Below are positions 8,303 through 16,642 of a stretch of 64,000 nucleotides of DNA, piece after piece. The stretch comes from Flavimobilis sp052324925. GTDB lineage: Bacteria > Actinomycetota > Actinomycetes > Actinomycetales > Cellulomonadaceae. The translations under genes and the position numbers were made by a program. The first letter of the stretch is position 1; each line of letters opens with the position of its first letter. The stretch is taken from assembly GCA_052324925.1 (NCBI GenBank), contig JBQPRE010000004.1, one strand, 5' to 3'. Below the pieces are notes generated by a model. The model had not been told where the DNA came from, ran no database searches, and was given only the letters and a program-made list of their open reading frames with translations.

Positions 8303-9576
8303 GTCCCGCGTTGCCCGACGGGGATCCGGCGCCGGCCGACGGCGCGCTTCCCCGCTGGGTGGGGCCCGCTGGCGGCCCCGAGCGTGGCTTCGGCGTGTAC
8401 GTCCACGTGCCGTTCTGCACGGTGCGGTGCGGGTACTGCGACTTCAACACCTACACGGCGACCGAGCTCGGCGGCGGTGCGAGCCAGGACTCGTACGCGT
8501 CGACGGCGCTCGCCGAGATCGTGCTCGGCGCGCAGGTCCTCGAGCGGGCCGGGTTGCCGAAGCGGGAGGTCGCGACGGTCTTCTTCGGTGGTGGAACCCC
8601 GACGATCCTGCCGGCGAGCGACCTCGCGCGGATTCTCGGCGGCATCAGGGACGCGTGGGGGATCGCCGACGGCGCTGAGGTCACGACGGAGGCCAACCCG
8701 GACTCGGTGAGTCCTCACTACCTCCAGACGCTCGCCGACGCGGGCTTCACGCGCGTGTCGTTCGGCATGCAGTCAGCCGTGCCCCATGTGCTCGAGACTC
8801 TCGAGCGCACGCACGACCCGGCGCGCATCCCCGATGTCGTCGCATGGGCCCGGGACGCGGGGCTCGAGGTGTCGCTCGACCTCATCTACGGAACTCCGGG
8901 GGAGTCGCTCGACGACTGGCGCGCAAGCGTCGAGGCTGCTCTCGCCACGGGGGTCGATCATGTCTCCGCGTACGCGCTCGTCGTCGAGCCGGGGACGAAG
9001 ATGGCAGTTCAGGTGCGCCGGGGCGAGCTCACGTTGCCCGACGAGGACGACCAGGCGGCCAAGTATGAGCTGGCTGACGATCTCCTGGCGGCGGCGGGCC
9101 TCGGCTGGTACGAGGTCTCGAACTGGGCCCGTCGTCGGGCTGACGGCACTCCGCTGGCGTGTCGCCACAACCTCGCGTACTGGCGCGGGGACGACTGGTG
9201 GGGCGTGGGGCCGGGCGCGCACTCGTATGTCGGCGGTCCGCTCGCCGACGACGACGGCGACGCCGTCGCTGGGGTGCGCTGGTGGAACGTCAAGCACCCG
9301 AGGCGTTACGCGACGATGCTCGCCGAGGGGGTGAGCCCGGCTGCGGGGCGTGAGCTCCTGGACGCGCCGACGGCTGCGCTCGAGCGCGTGATGCTCGGGG
9401 TGCGTCTTTCAGAGGGACTCGACCTTGCTGAGCTGTCCGCCGCGGGGCGTCGGGCTGTCGCGTCGCAGGTGGCCGCGGGCCTGCTCGACGGTCGCGCCGC
9501 GATCGCTGGGCGTGCACTGCTCACGCGCCGGGGTCGGCTGCTCGCCGACGCGGTCGTGCGCGACCTCACCGACTAG
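8299..9576 (+). CDS. hemW: Radical SAM heme chaperone HemW
   Basis: A 425-residue protein. The N-terminal radical-SAM motif is FCTVRCGYCDFN (C-x3-C-x2-C) near residues 38-46, preceded by the family sequence YVHVPFC. FFGGGTPTIL, EANPDSV, RVSFGMQS and DLIYGTPGES follow, and the HemW C-terminal domain ends the protein. The extra C-terminal domain and the 4Fe-4S cysteine spacing fit HemW, a heme-binding relative of HemN, rather than a true coproporphyrinogen dehydrogenase. The GTG start overlaps the lepA stop by 4 nt, so the two genes form an operon, a common bacterial pairing. Confidence 0.92.
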   Translation: MSPALPDGDPAPADGALPRWVGPAGGPERGFGVYVHVPFCTVRCGYCDFNTYTATELGGGASQDSYASTALAEIVLGAQVLERAGLPKREVATVFFGGGTPTILPASDLARILGGIRDAWGIADGAEVTTEANPDSVSPHYLQTLADAGFTRVSFGMQSAVPHVLETLERTHDPARIPDVVAWARDAGLEVSLDLIYGTPGESLDDWRASVEAALATGVDHVSAYALVVEPGTKMAVQVRRGELTLPDEDDQAAKYELADDLLAAAGLGWYEVSNWARRRADGTPLACRHNLAYWRGDDWWGVGPGAHSYVGGPLADDDGDAVAGVRWWNVKHPRRYATMLAEGVSPAAGRELLDAPTAALERVMLGVRLSEGLDLAELSAAGRRAVASQVAAGLLDGRAAIAGRALLTRRGRLLADAVVRDLTD

Positions 9577-9739
9577 GCCACGACCTCTCCGTCACCGGGC
9601 TGGGCTGCATCTTTGCTGCCGGACAGGTGGCAGTCATGCGACTTAGGTCACTACTGTGGGTGTCTGACGCGCACAAGCGCGCGTTCGTGCGGGCCCATGG
9701 GGAGCCCGGCGAGCTCTGCCCCGATTCGAGGAGCATCCG

Positions 9740-10687
9740 ATGTCCGACAGCAACCTCCCGCCCTACCCGGGTCCGACGCCCGGTCCCGACGGCCAGCAGC
9801 CTGCCGACGGGTCCGCTCAGCCTGGCGGTGCTTCGCCGTACGGTGCGACACCCCCTCCGCCCGCGGGGCAGCCCGGCTTCGGGGCGGCGTCTCCCGCCGA
9901 CCCGTACGGCGCGCAGCAGCCCTACGGGGGACAGCAGCCGCAGCAGCCCTACGGGGGACAGCAGCCGTATGGCGGCCAGCCGCAGTACGGCGGCCAGCAG
10001 TCCTTCGGCCAGGGTCAGGGACCGATCGACGTCGGTTCCGCCTTCTCCTACGGGTGGGAGCGCTTCAAGGAGAACGCGGGCGTCTTCATCGGAGGCCTGC
10101 TCCTGTGGGGCTTTGGTCTCACGATCGTCTCGGTGGTCATCTCCGGGATCGTCCTGGGCGGAGCGGGCGCTGCCGCGTCCTCCGACCTCACCGGCTCCGG
10201 TGTGTTCGCCGCGGGCCTCGGCATGAGCTTCTTCCTCGTCGTGGGGATCGTGCTCGTGCTCGGACTCGTCGCCCAGGCGGGCATGACGAACGCGGCCCTC
10301 GTCGTCACGCGCGGCGGACGTGCCTCGATCGCCGACTTCTTCAAGGTGCCCAACCTCGCGCAGGTGCTGCTCACCGCCGTGCTCGTCGGCCTTGCCTCCG
10401 GCCTCGTCTCGTTCACCGGCGTGGGCCCGCTCGTCGTCGGGTTCTTCGGTGTGTTCGCTCTCCACTTCGCGATCGACAAGCGCATGGGCGCGATCGACGC
10501 GATCAAGGCGAGCATCGACGTCGCGATGAAGAACGTCGGTCCTGTCATCATGCTCGTGCTCGCGGTGTACGTCGCGATGCTCGTCGGCGCGATCGCGCTC
10601 GGCGTGGGCATGCTCGTGGCGCTCCCGGTCGCGCTCATCGCGACGGCGTTCTGCTACCGCCGTGTCGTGGGCGAGCAGCCCGCCTGA
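9740..10687 (+). CDS. Pro/Gln/Gly-rich multipass membrane protein of unknown function
   Basis: 315 residues. Residues 1-95 are a cytoplasmic tail rich in P, Y, G and Q, with repeated PYGGQQ-type units. The rest has about five or six hydrophobic helices (beginning AGVFIGGLLLWGFGLTIVSVVISG) and conserved-looking cytosolic text such as ADFFKVPNLAQVL. Similar actinobacterial proteins are annotated only as integral membrane proteins; I see no catalytic motif. GAGGAGC (9727-9734) is a good ribosome-binding site for the ATG. The 163 nt upstream hold only its promoter region. The gene ends at a strong bidirectional terminator. Confidence 0.8.
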   Translation: MSDSNLPPYPGPTPGPDGQQPADGSAQPGGASPYGATPPPPAGQPGFGAASPADPYGAQQPYGGQQPQQPYGGQQPYGGQPQYGGQQSFGQGQGPIDVGSAFSYGWERFKENAGVFIGGLLLWGFGLTIVSVVISGIVLGGAGAAASSDLTGSGVFAAGLGMSFFLVVGIVLVLGLVAQAGMTNAALVVTRGGRASIADFFKVPNLAQVLLTAVLVGLASGLVSFTGVGPLVVGFFGVFALHFAIDKRMGAIDAIKASIDVAMKNVGPVIMLVLAVYVAMLVGAIALGVGMLVALPVALIATAFCYRRVVGEQPA

Positions 10688-10705
10688 CACGTCGAACGAC
10701 CCTGT

Positions 10706-10736
10706 CGGCCCGGCACCCCATGAGGGTGCCGGGCCG
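10706..10736. terminator. Bidirectional terminator between convergent genes
   Basis: A perfect 13-bp stem, CGGCCCGGCACCC (10706-10718) with GGGTGCCGGGCCG (10724-10736), and a 5-nt loop. It is placed between the membrane-protein gene and convergent DUF3097. No T-tract is present, as usual for high-GC actinobacteria. Confidence 0.75.
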
Positions 10737-10766
10737 GCGTCGTCGTGGGACCGCGAGCAGCGTGTG

Positions 10767-11630
10767 TCAGCTCTCGGGCTCGGTGACGAAGTCGATGAGC
10801 TCCTCGACTCGTCCGATGAGCTCGGGCTCGAGATCGGTCCAGGAACGCACGGTTCCCAGAATGCGCTTCCAGCCCTGCGCGACGTCAGCCTGCTCGGCGT
10901 GCGGCCAGCCGAGATGCCGCAGGATCCCCACCTTCCACTCGACCGACCGGTCAATCTGGGGCCAGGCGTCGAGGCCGACGCGGGCCGGCTTCACCGCTTG
11001 CCACACGTCGACGTAGGGGTGCCCGACGATCTTGACGGTTCCGCGCGGAGCGCGCGCCTGCACCGCGTCGGCGATGCGCTGCTCCTTGGACCCGGGGACG
11101 AGGTGGTCGACGAGCACGCCGATGCGACGTGACCGGTCCGGCGCGAAGTCGGCGAGGTAGTCCGCGAGGTTGTCGACCCCGTCGAGCAGCTCGACGACGA
11201 CGCCCTCGACGCGCAGGTCGTCGCCCCACACGCGCTCGACGAGCTCGGCGTCGTGGCGACCCTCGACGAGGATCCGGGCGCCGCGTGCGACGCGTGCGCG
11301 GCCGCCGTGGACGGCGACCGAGCCCGAGGCCGTCCGCGCGGGCGCCTGCGGGGCGCGTGAGGTCACGGGTGCTTCGAGCCGGACGGGCTGCCCGTCGATC
11401 CAGAACCCGGGCCCGAGCGGGAACGTTCGGGTCCGTCCGCGGGAGTCCTCGAGCTCGACGACGTGCATGCCGCCGGACTTCTCGACTCGCACGACCGCGC
11501 CCACCCAGCCGGTCGTCACCTCCTCGACGACGAGGCCGCGCTCGGCGGCGACAGGTCGGGACACGGGTCGACGGCGGTGGTGGGCGGTCGGGTCGCCCCC
11601 GAGGACATTGGATCCGTAGCGGTCGTGCAC
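10767..11630 (-). CDS. DUF3097 family protein
   Basis: A 287-residue soluble protein starting HDRYGSNVLGG after the GTG. It contains VEGRHDAELVERVWGDDLR, VVVELLDGVDNLADYL, GVLVDHLVPGSKE and IVGHPYVDVWQAVKP. The middle part reads like a Toprim-related core (EGRHD ... LDGVD ... VDHLV), which might mean nucleic-acid binding; that is inference. DUF3097 proteins are confined to actinobacteria and commonly sit between hemW and hrcA, as here. TAGGGT (11637-11642) ends 6 nt before the GTG, indicating a leaderless start, divergent from hrcA. Confidence 0.87.
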   Translation of the reverse strand: MHDRYGSNVLGGDPTAHHRRRPVSRPVAAERGLVVEEVTTGWVGAVVRVEKSGGMHVVELEDSRGRTRTFPLGPGFWIDGQPVRLEAPVTSRAPQAPARTASGSVAVHGGRARVARGARILVEGRHDAELVERVWGDDLRVEGVVVELLDGVDNLADYLADFAPDRSRRIGVLVDHLVPGSKEQRIADAVQARAPRGTVKIVGHPYVDVWQAVKPARVGLDAWPQIDRSVEWKVGILRHLGWPHAEQADVAQGWKRILGTVRSWTDLEPELIGRVEELIDFVTEPES

Positions 11631-11636
11631 CCCGAC

Positions 11637-11642
11637 ACCCTA
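11637..11642 (-). promoter_or_regulatory. -10 box TAGGGT, leaderless start of DUF3097 gene
   Basis: On the minus strand TAGGGT is followed by GTCGGG and the GTG at 11630, a 6-nt spacing with no ribosome-binding site. Confidence 0.5.
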
Positions 11643-11715
11643 CGGCGGACGCGCGGGGGAGGCGGGGAGCGGCGTGTGTGGCGCGGGTCGCTGACGGACT
11701 GTCGGTGGTCGCGGG

Positions 11716-11747
11716 TAGGATTGGCACTCGAAGCCCGAGAGTGCGAA
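11716..11747 (+). promoter_or_regulatory. hrcA promoter with CIRCE operator
   Basis: The CIRCE-type inverted repeat is TTGGCACTC (11721-11729), a 9-nt spacer, and GAGTGCGAA (11739-11747), matching the consensus TTAGCACTC-N9-GAGTGCTAA at 16 of 18 positions. The last base of the -10 box TAGGAT (11716-11721) is the first base of the operator, so bound HrcA would block initiation. A TGACGG-like -35 lies at 11692-11697. It implies autoregulation of hrcA-dnaJ. Confidence 0.88.
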
Positions 11748-11784
11748 TCGCTCCGGGGTGGAGCCAGGAGAGGGGAGGCGCACG

Positions 11785-12819
11785 ATGTCGACGTACGGAA
11801 CGGCAGCTGACCGCCGCCTCGACGTGCTCCGGGCCATCGTCGAGGACTACGTCGTGACCCGCGAGCCAGTGGGTTCCCGGGTCCTCGCTGAGCGGCACCG
11901 CCTCGGCGTCTCACCCGCGACGATCCGCAACGACATGGCGGTTCTCGAGGAAGAGGGGCTCATCGCGCAGCCGCACACGTCGGCCGGGCGTGTCCCGACG
12001 GACAAGGGCTACCGCCTCTTCGTCGACCGTCTCGCCGAGGTCAAGCCGCTGTCGCAGCCCGAGCGTCGTGCGATCACGACGTTCCTCGACGGCGCCGTCG
12101 ACCTCGACGACGTCATCATCCGTGCCTCGCGGCTGCTCGCTCACCTGACGCAGCAGGTCGCCGTCGTCCAGTACCCGTCGCTCAGCCGTTCGGGTCTGCG
12201 CCACATCGAGCTCGTGCCCGCCGGTCCGGCGCGGCTGCTCGTCGTCGTCATCACGGACACGGGTCGCGTCGTCCAACGCACGCTCGAGTTGGCCGCGGAT
12301 GTCGACGAGGGCGCTCTCGCGACGTTGCGCGCCCGCCTCAACGCGGCCTGCCTCGGCAGGCGGCTCCCCGAGGTCACTTCGGCGCTCGCGGCCCTTCCCG
12401 AGCAGTTCGTCGCGTCCGAGCGGCCCTTGCTGCGCGAGATCTCAGAGCTTCTCGTGCACACGCTCGGCCAGGAATCGGATGAGCGCATCGTCCTCGCGGG
12501 CACGTCGAACCTTGCCCGCACCGGGATGCGCTTCGAGCACGCGCTCCGGCCGGTTCTCGAGGCGCTCGAGGAGGAGGTCATGCTTCTCGGCCTCCTCACG
12601 GAGATGACCGAGGACGCCTCGGGGGTCGCCGTGCGCATCGGCCATGAGATGCCGCACGTCGGGCTCAGCGAGACGTCGGTCGTGACGACGGGGTACGGCG
12701 CCGAGGGCGACTCGGTCGCGCTCCTTGGCTCGATCGGCCCGACGCGCATGGACTATCCGCAGACGATCGCCGCGGTGCGTGCGGTCGCGCGCTACCTCAC
12801 CCGCATCATCACGACGTGA
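11785..12819 (+). CDS. hrcA: Heat-inducible transcription repressor HrcA
   Basis: A 344-residue repressor. The N-terminal winged helix (residues about 1-75) includes DRRLDVLRAIVEDYVVTREPVGS and VSPATIRNDMAVLEEEGLI, followed by SAGRVPTDKGYRLFVDRL; the GAF-like dimerisation and C-terminal parts are full length. HrcA binds CIRCE when folded with GroEL help, which couples its activity to free chaperone. The ATG at 11785 follows a strong GAGAGGGGAGG ribosome-binding site; an upstream in-frame GTG (11758) would lie before that site and is rejected. dnaJ follows after 58 nt. Confidence 0.96.
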   Translation: MSTYGTAADRRLDVLRAIVEDYVVTREPVGSRVLAERHRLGVSPATIRNDMAVLEEEGLIAQPHTSAGRVPTDKGYRLFVDRLAEVKPLSQPERRAITTFLDGAVDLDDVIIRASRLLAHLTQQVAVVQYPSLSRSGLRHIELVPAGPARLLVVVITDTGRVVQRTLELAADVDEGALATLRARLNAACLGRRLPEVTSALAALPEQFVASERPLLREISELLVHTLGQESDERIVLAGTSNLARTGMRFEHALRPVLEALEEEVMLLGLLTEMTEDASGVAVRIGHEMPHVGLSETSVVTTGYGAEGDSVALLGSIGPTRMDYPQTIAAVRAVARYLTRIITT

Positions 12820-12877
12820 CCGGGTCGGCGCGAGCCGCCGCCCCTGACCGTTCCACCCACCATCAGGAAGAACCCCT

Positions 12878-13990
12878 GTGACGGACTACTACGAGATTCT
12901 CGGTGTGCCGCGCGACGCGACGCAGGACCAGATCAAGAAGGCGTACCGCAAGCTGGCGCGTGAGCTCCACCCGGATGTTGCCGGTGAGGAGGGCGCCGAT
13001 CGCTTCAAGGACGTCACGCGCGCCTATGAGGTGCTCGGCACGACCGAGAAGCGCCAGTCCTACGACATGGGCACCGACCCATCGTCACCCGGAGGCGGCC
13101 AGGCGGGCGGCTTCGGCTTCCAGGACATCTTCGAGACGTTCTTCGGCGGCGGTCAGGCCCAGCGCGGGCCTGTGCCGCGCACGCGCCGCGGCCAAGATGC
13201 GCTCCTGCGCATCGACATCGACCTTGCGGAGGCCGCGTTCGGGGCCCGCAAGGAGGTCACGGTCGACACCGCGCGCGTCTGCACGACGTGCGGTGGCGCG
13301 TGCACGCGCCCGGGAACGTCGGTCCAGACGTGTGTCGTGTGCCAGGGCCGTGGTTCGGTCCAGCGGGTTGCCCGCTCGTTCCTCGGTCAGGTCATGACGA
13401 CCCAGCCGTGCGCCGCGTGCCAGGGGCACGGCACGACGATCCCTGAGCCGTGCGTCGACTGCGCGGGCGAAGGTCGTGTGCGGACGCGCCAGACGCTGAC
13501 GATCGACATCCCTGCGGGCGTCGACACGGGCACCCGCATCAAGATGTCGGGTCAGGGCGAGGTCGGTCCGGCCGGTGGCCCCGCGGGCGACCTGTACGTC
13601 GAGATCCGGGAGCGCAAGCACGCGGTCTTCATCCGCCGCGGTGACGACCTGCACTGCACGCTCGAGATCCCGATGACGGCGGCTGCGCTGGGGACGACGA
13701 TCGAGCTCGAGACGCTCGACGGCATGCGTGATGTCACGCTTCCGCGCGGGACGCAGCCGGGTGATGTCGTCTCGCTCGACGGTCTCGGCATCGGTCACCT
13801 CCACGTCGGGGGCCGCGGCGACCTCGCGGTCCACATCGACGTGCGGGTTCCTCACGACCTCGACGAGGAGCAGGCGGAGCTGCTGCGCGCGCTCGCGTCG
13901 CTGCGCGGTGAGGAACGTCCCGAGGCGAAGGTTGCGGCCGCGCACCCGAGTGTCCTGAGCCGGCTCAAGGACAAGCTCGCCGGACGCTGA
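12878..13990 (+). CDS. dnaJ: Chaperone DnaJ (HrcA-linked paralogue, DnaJ2)
   Basis: 370 residues. The J domain has TDYYEILGVPRDATQDQIKKAYRK and the HPD motif near residue 33. A short Gly/Phe-rich linker follows, then a four-motif zinc domain (CTTCGGAC, CVVCQGRG, CAACQGHG, CVDCAGEG) and the C-terminal substrate-binding domains. It works with DnaK and GrpE in protein folding. The first zinc motif has Cys where the last Gly of CxxCxGxG usually stands, although all eight zinc cysteines are present. The GTG start has GGAAGA about 7 nt upstream. Co-transcription with hrcA marks it as the second actinobacterial DnaJ rather than the dnaK-operon copy. Confidence 0.95.
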   Translation: MTDYYEILGVPRDATQDQIKKAYRKLARELHPDVAGEEGADRFKDVTRAYEVLGTTEKRQSYDMGTDPSSPGGGQAGGFGFQDIFETFFGGGQAQRGPVPRTRRGQDALLRIDIDLAEAAFGARKEVTVDTARVCTTCGGACTRPGTSVQTCVVCQGRGSVQRVARSFLGQVMTTQPCAACQGHGTTIPEPCVDCAGEGRVRTRQTLTIDIPAGVDTGTRIKMSGQGEVGPAGGPAGDLYVEIRERKHAVFIRRGDDLHCTLEIPMTAAALGTTIELETLDGMRDVTLPRGTQPGDVVSLDGLGIGHLHVGGRGDLAVHIDVRVPHDLDEEQAELLRALASLRGEERPEAKVAAAHPSVLSRLKDKLAGR

Positions 13991-14020
13991 GCGACTGCGT
14001 CGCCGTCGTCGGGAAGAGGC

Positions 14021-14026
14021 TAGGGT
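14021..14026 (+). promoter_or_regulatory. -10 box TAGGGT, leaderless start of rsmE
   Basis: TAGGGT ends 8 nt before the ATG at 14035. No purine-rich ribosome-binding site follows it. Confidence 0.45.
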
Positions 14027-14034
14027 CAGGGCCC

Positions 14035-14802
14035 ATGAGCGCACCCGTCTTTCTCGCTGAGGCGTCCGGAATCGATCGTCTCGTTGCGGGCGACCACTAC
14101 GTGCTCGACGGCCCTGAGGGGCGTCACGCGGGTGTCGTCCAGCGGCGCCGCGCGGGCGAGGCGGTCGACGTCGTCGACGGAGCGGGCGTGCGAGCGCGCT
14201 GCACGATCGAGTCGGTGCACGAGTCGCAGGTGCGGCTCGTGGTCGACGAGGTCGTCCGCGAGCCTGTGGCGTGCCCGGCGCTCGTGCTCGTCCAGGCGCT
14301 CGCCAAGGGCGACCGCGACGAGATGGCTGTCGAGGCGGCGACCGAGGTCGGTGCGGATGCGATGATCCCGTGGCAGGCGTCGCGGTCGATCGTCGTGTGG
14401 CGTGGCGACCGTGCCGCCAAGTCTCGTGCCCGCTGGGTCGCGACGGTGCGGACGGCGTCGAAGCAGTCGCGTCGCGCGCACGTCCCGCCCGTTGAGGAGT
14501 CGGTGACGACGACCGGTCTCGTCGCGCGCGCTCGCGCGGTCGTCGCGGCCGGGGGTGCGGTTCTGGTTCTCCACGAGTCGGCCGAGCGGCCGCTCGCGGG
14601 GGCGAGCCTTCCGGCTGAGGGTGTGGGCGCGGAGGTTCTTGTCGTCGTCGGGCCTGAGGGCGGCATCGCGTCCGACGAGCTCACGGAGCTTGAGGACGCC
14701 GGGGCGCAGACGGTTCTGCTTGGTCCTCACGTCCTGCGGACGTCGACCGCCGGCCCGGTGGCACTTGCGCTGCTCGCGCAGCGTCTGGGGCGCTGGGGCT
14801 GA
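14035..14802 (+). CDS. rsmE: 16S rRNA (uracil-1498-N3)-methyltransferase RsmE
   Basis: A 255-residue SPOUT-class methyltransferase. An N-terminal PUA-like domain (DGPEGRHAGVVQRRRAGEAVDVVDG) precedes the knotted domain with LVQALAKGDRDEMAVEAATEVGAD, IPWQASRSIVVW and the SAM-binding C-terminal loop VVGPEGGIASDEL ... VLLGPHVLRTSTAGPVALALL. It methylates N3 of U1498 in the decoding region of 16S rRNA. The position after hrcA-dnaJ is conserved. The length is typical. Confidence 0.95.
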   Translation: MSAPVFLAEASGIDRLVAGDHYVLDGPEGRHAGVVQRRRAGEAVDVVDGAGVRARCTIESVHESQVRLVVDEVVREPVACPALVLVQALAKGDRDEMAVEAATEVGADAMIPWQASRSIVVWRGDRAAKSRARWVATVRTASKQSRRAHVPPVEESVTTTGLVARARAVVAAGGAVLVLHESAERPLAGASLPAEGVGAEVLVVVGPEGGIASDELTELEDAGAQTVLLGPHVLRTSTAGPVALALLAQRLGRWG

Positions 14803-14823
14803 GCACCCTGGGGCGGAGCGTCG

Positions 14824-15303
14824 TCAGGACACCGTGAACGTCACGGCGACGGGGCGCAGCGGGGTGCCGTCCTTCGCGCTCTCCTCGAAGACCTGGACGA
14901 CCCACGTCCCGGGCTCGAGCTCGACGACGAACGAGAAGGGCCCGATGACGCCGTTGGCGCCCGTCATCGTCGCGCCGCGCTGGGCCGGGTTGTCGGCGCT
15001 GCCGTCCGCGGGGTAGACGAGCCACGAGAGATTGCCCTCGAAGGCGGTGGCCTCGCCCGTCACCTCGATCGACGGGCCTGCGACGACCGAGTCCTCGAGC
15101 GGTGTGGCCACGACGGTCGTGTCGTTGACCGCGGGGGTCACGGTGACGAGCGGAGTCCTGGGGGAGGCCGACGTGGGCGCTGCGCTCGAGACCCGTGACG
15201 ACTGCACGGCCGGAGCCGGTGCCTGCGCGTCCCCTGACGAACAGCCTGTCGCGAGCGCGGCGGCCGCGACGAGGGTGAGGATCACAGGGGTACGGCGGCG
15301 CAT
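14824..15303 (-). CDS. Gmad2-domain lipoprotein
   Basis: A 159-residue exported lipoprotein. It has a positively charged start (MRRR), a hydrophobic core and the lipobox LATGC with Cys near residue 21, then a Ser/Ala/Pro-rich linker. A C-terminal immunoglobulin-like Gmad2 domain follows (about 70-159), including IEVTGEATAFEGNLSWLVYP and GPFSFVVELEPGTWVVQVFE. Gmad2 domains occur on surface proteins, often near spore-germination-type GerMN modules, but no GerMN is present here and the function is unknown. The ATG at 15303 is chosen because it gives a proper signal peptide; longer readings do not. Divergent from phoH. Confidence 0.82.
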   Translation of the reverse strand: MRRRTPVILTLVAAAALATGCSSGDAQAPAPAVQSSRVSSAAPTSASPRTPLVTVTPAVNDTTVVATPLEDSVVAGPSIEVTGEATAFEGNLSWLVYPADGSADNPAQRGATMTGANGVIGPFSFVVELEPGTWVVQVFEESAKDGTPLRPVAVTFTVS

Positions 15304-15452
15304 CAGGTGGAGCCTTTCGGGGTCGGTCGATGGGATCCTTTCCATCGTCGCCCGCGGGCCGTGCGCCTCGCGCATCGAGCCGGACATCGTGGCCGAGCCG
15401 AGACCTCGGCGAGACGTGGACGAGACACGACGTGCGTCGCGCGGCATCTCGG

Positions 15453-15458
15453 TAGACT
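15453..15458 (+). promoter_or_regulatory. -10 box TAGACT of the phoH-ybeY-CNNM-era operon
   Basis: TAGACT lies 59 nt before the phoH ATG at 15518 and predicts a start near 15465. It supports the downstream start choice for phoH over longer readings that begin upstream of the promoter. Confidence 0.5.
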
Positions 15459-15517
15459 TGTCGGGCGGTGCCTCTCGGCGCCGCGAGCTCCCGGAAGGTC
15501 AATCGCACCCGCGTCTC

Positions 15518-16642
15518 ATGGACGATCGCACACATACCCCCGCTGCCCGCCGCGGCAGGCACACCCCCGGCACGCCTCCGACCCCGGCCGACGACGCTCC
15601 TCGGACGCGAGGCCAGGCGCGCCTCGAGCATCGCATCGTCGTACCCGCCCAGGTCTCCATGGTCGCCCTGCTCGGCTCGAGCGACACGGTTCTGCGTGCG
15701 CTCGAGGCCGGCTTCGCACGGGTCGACTTCTTCGTGCGCGGCAACGAGATCACGGTGTCGGGGCCCGCAGGTGACGTGGGGCTCGCGGTCCGGCTCGTCG
15801 ACGAGCTCGTCGAGGTCATCGCGACGGGAACGCCGCTCGGGCCCGACGTCGTTGCGCGGTCGATCGCGATGCTCACGGAGCCGGGCGGCGCCCGGCCCGC
15901 GGACGTCCTCACGGTCGACATCGTCTCCTCGCGCGGCCGGACGGTGCGGCCCAAGACCGTCGGACAGAAGCGCTATGTCGACGCGATCGACGCGTCGACC
16001 ATCACGTTCGGGATCGGCCCGGCCGGAACGGGCAAGACCTACCTGGCAGTCGCCAAGGCGGTCCAGGCGCTGCAGGACCACAAGGTCTCGCGCGTCGTCC
16101 TTACCCGGCCTGCGGTCGAGGCGGGTGAGCGCCTCGGATTCCTGCCCGGCTCGCTCAACGACAAGATCGACCCCTACGTGCGCCCGCTCTACGACGCGTT
16201 GCACGACATGCTCGAGCCTGACTCGATCCCGCGGCTGCTCGAGGCCGGGACGATCGAGGTTGCGCCCCTCGCCTACATGCGCGGGCGAACGCTCAATGAC
16301 GCGTTCGTCATCCTCGACGAGGCGCAGAACACGACGCCCGAGCAGATGAAGATGTTCCTCACGCGGCTCGGCTTCGGTTCGACGATGGTCGTGACCGGAG
16401 ACACGACGCAGGTTGACCTGCCTGGCGGCGTGCGTTCCGGGCTCAAGGTCGTCGAGGACGTCCTTGTCGGTGTCGACGACGTCGAGTTCTGCCACCTCAC
16501 GAGCCAGGACGTCGTCCGGCACCGGCTCGTGGGTGAGATCATCGAGGCTTACGCACGCTGGGACGTCACCCAGCCCGGACCCGCGACGCGCGGGTCCGCC
16601 ACCTCCCGGCAAGGTCCGGGGCGCACCGAGAGGCGATCATGA
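15518..16642 (+). CDS. ybeZ: PhoH-like ATPase (PhoH/YbeZ)
   Basis: A 374-residue protein with a disordered N-terminus, a KH-like region (residues about 50-115, LEAGFARVDFFVRGNEITVSG) and the PhoH P-loop ATPase: Walker A GPAGTGKTYLAVAKAV, RPAVEAGERLGFLPGSL, Walker B NDAFVILDEAQNTTPEQMKMFLTRLG and GDTTQVDLP. YbeZ/PhoH ATPases partner with YbeY in rRNA maturation and RNA metabolism, and the neighbouring gene is indeed ybeY, overlapping by 4 nt (ATGA). The start follows GGAAGG at a long 20-nt spacing, so the exact first codon is uncertain. Confidence 0.93.
   Translation: MDDRTHTPAARRGRHTPGTPPTPADDAPRTRGQARLEHRIVVPAQVSMVALLGSSDTVLRALEAGFARVDFFVRGNEITVSGPAGDVGLAVRLVDELVEVIATGTPLGPDVVARSIAMLTEPGGARPADVLTVDIVSSRGRTVRPKTVGQKRYVDAIDASTITFGIGPAGTGKTYLAVAKAVQALQDHKVSRVVLTRPAVEAGERLGFLPGSLNDKIDPYVRPLYDALHDMLEPDSIPRLLEAGTIEVAPLAYMRGRTLNDAFVILDEAQNTTPEQMKMFLTRLGFGSTMVVTGDTTQVDLPGGVRSGLKVVEDVLVGVDDVEFCHLTSQDVVRHRLVGEIIEAYARWDVTQPGPATRGSATSRQGPGRTERRS

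Noticed and set aside
9880..10010. Repeated CCCTACGGGGGACAGCAG units as a regulatory repeat
   Set aside because: They are codons for the PYGGQQ repeats of the membrane protein N-terminus and keep the reading frame.
14681..16612. A 643-codon minus-strand frame spanning rsmE to phoH
   Set aside because: It runs antisense to phoH and part of rsmE and crosses the Gmad2 lipoprotein gene in another frame; no family similarity.
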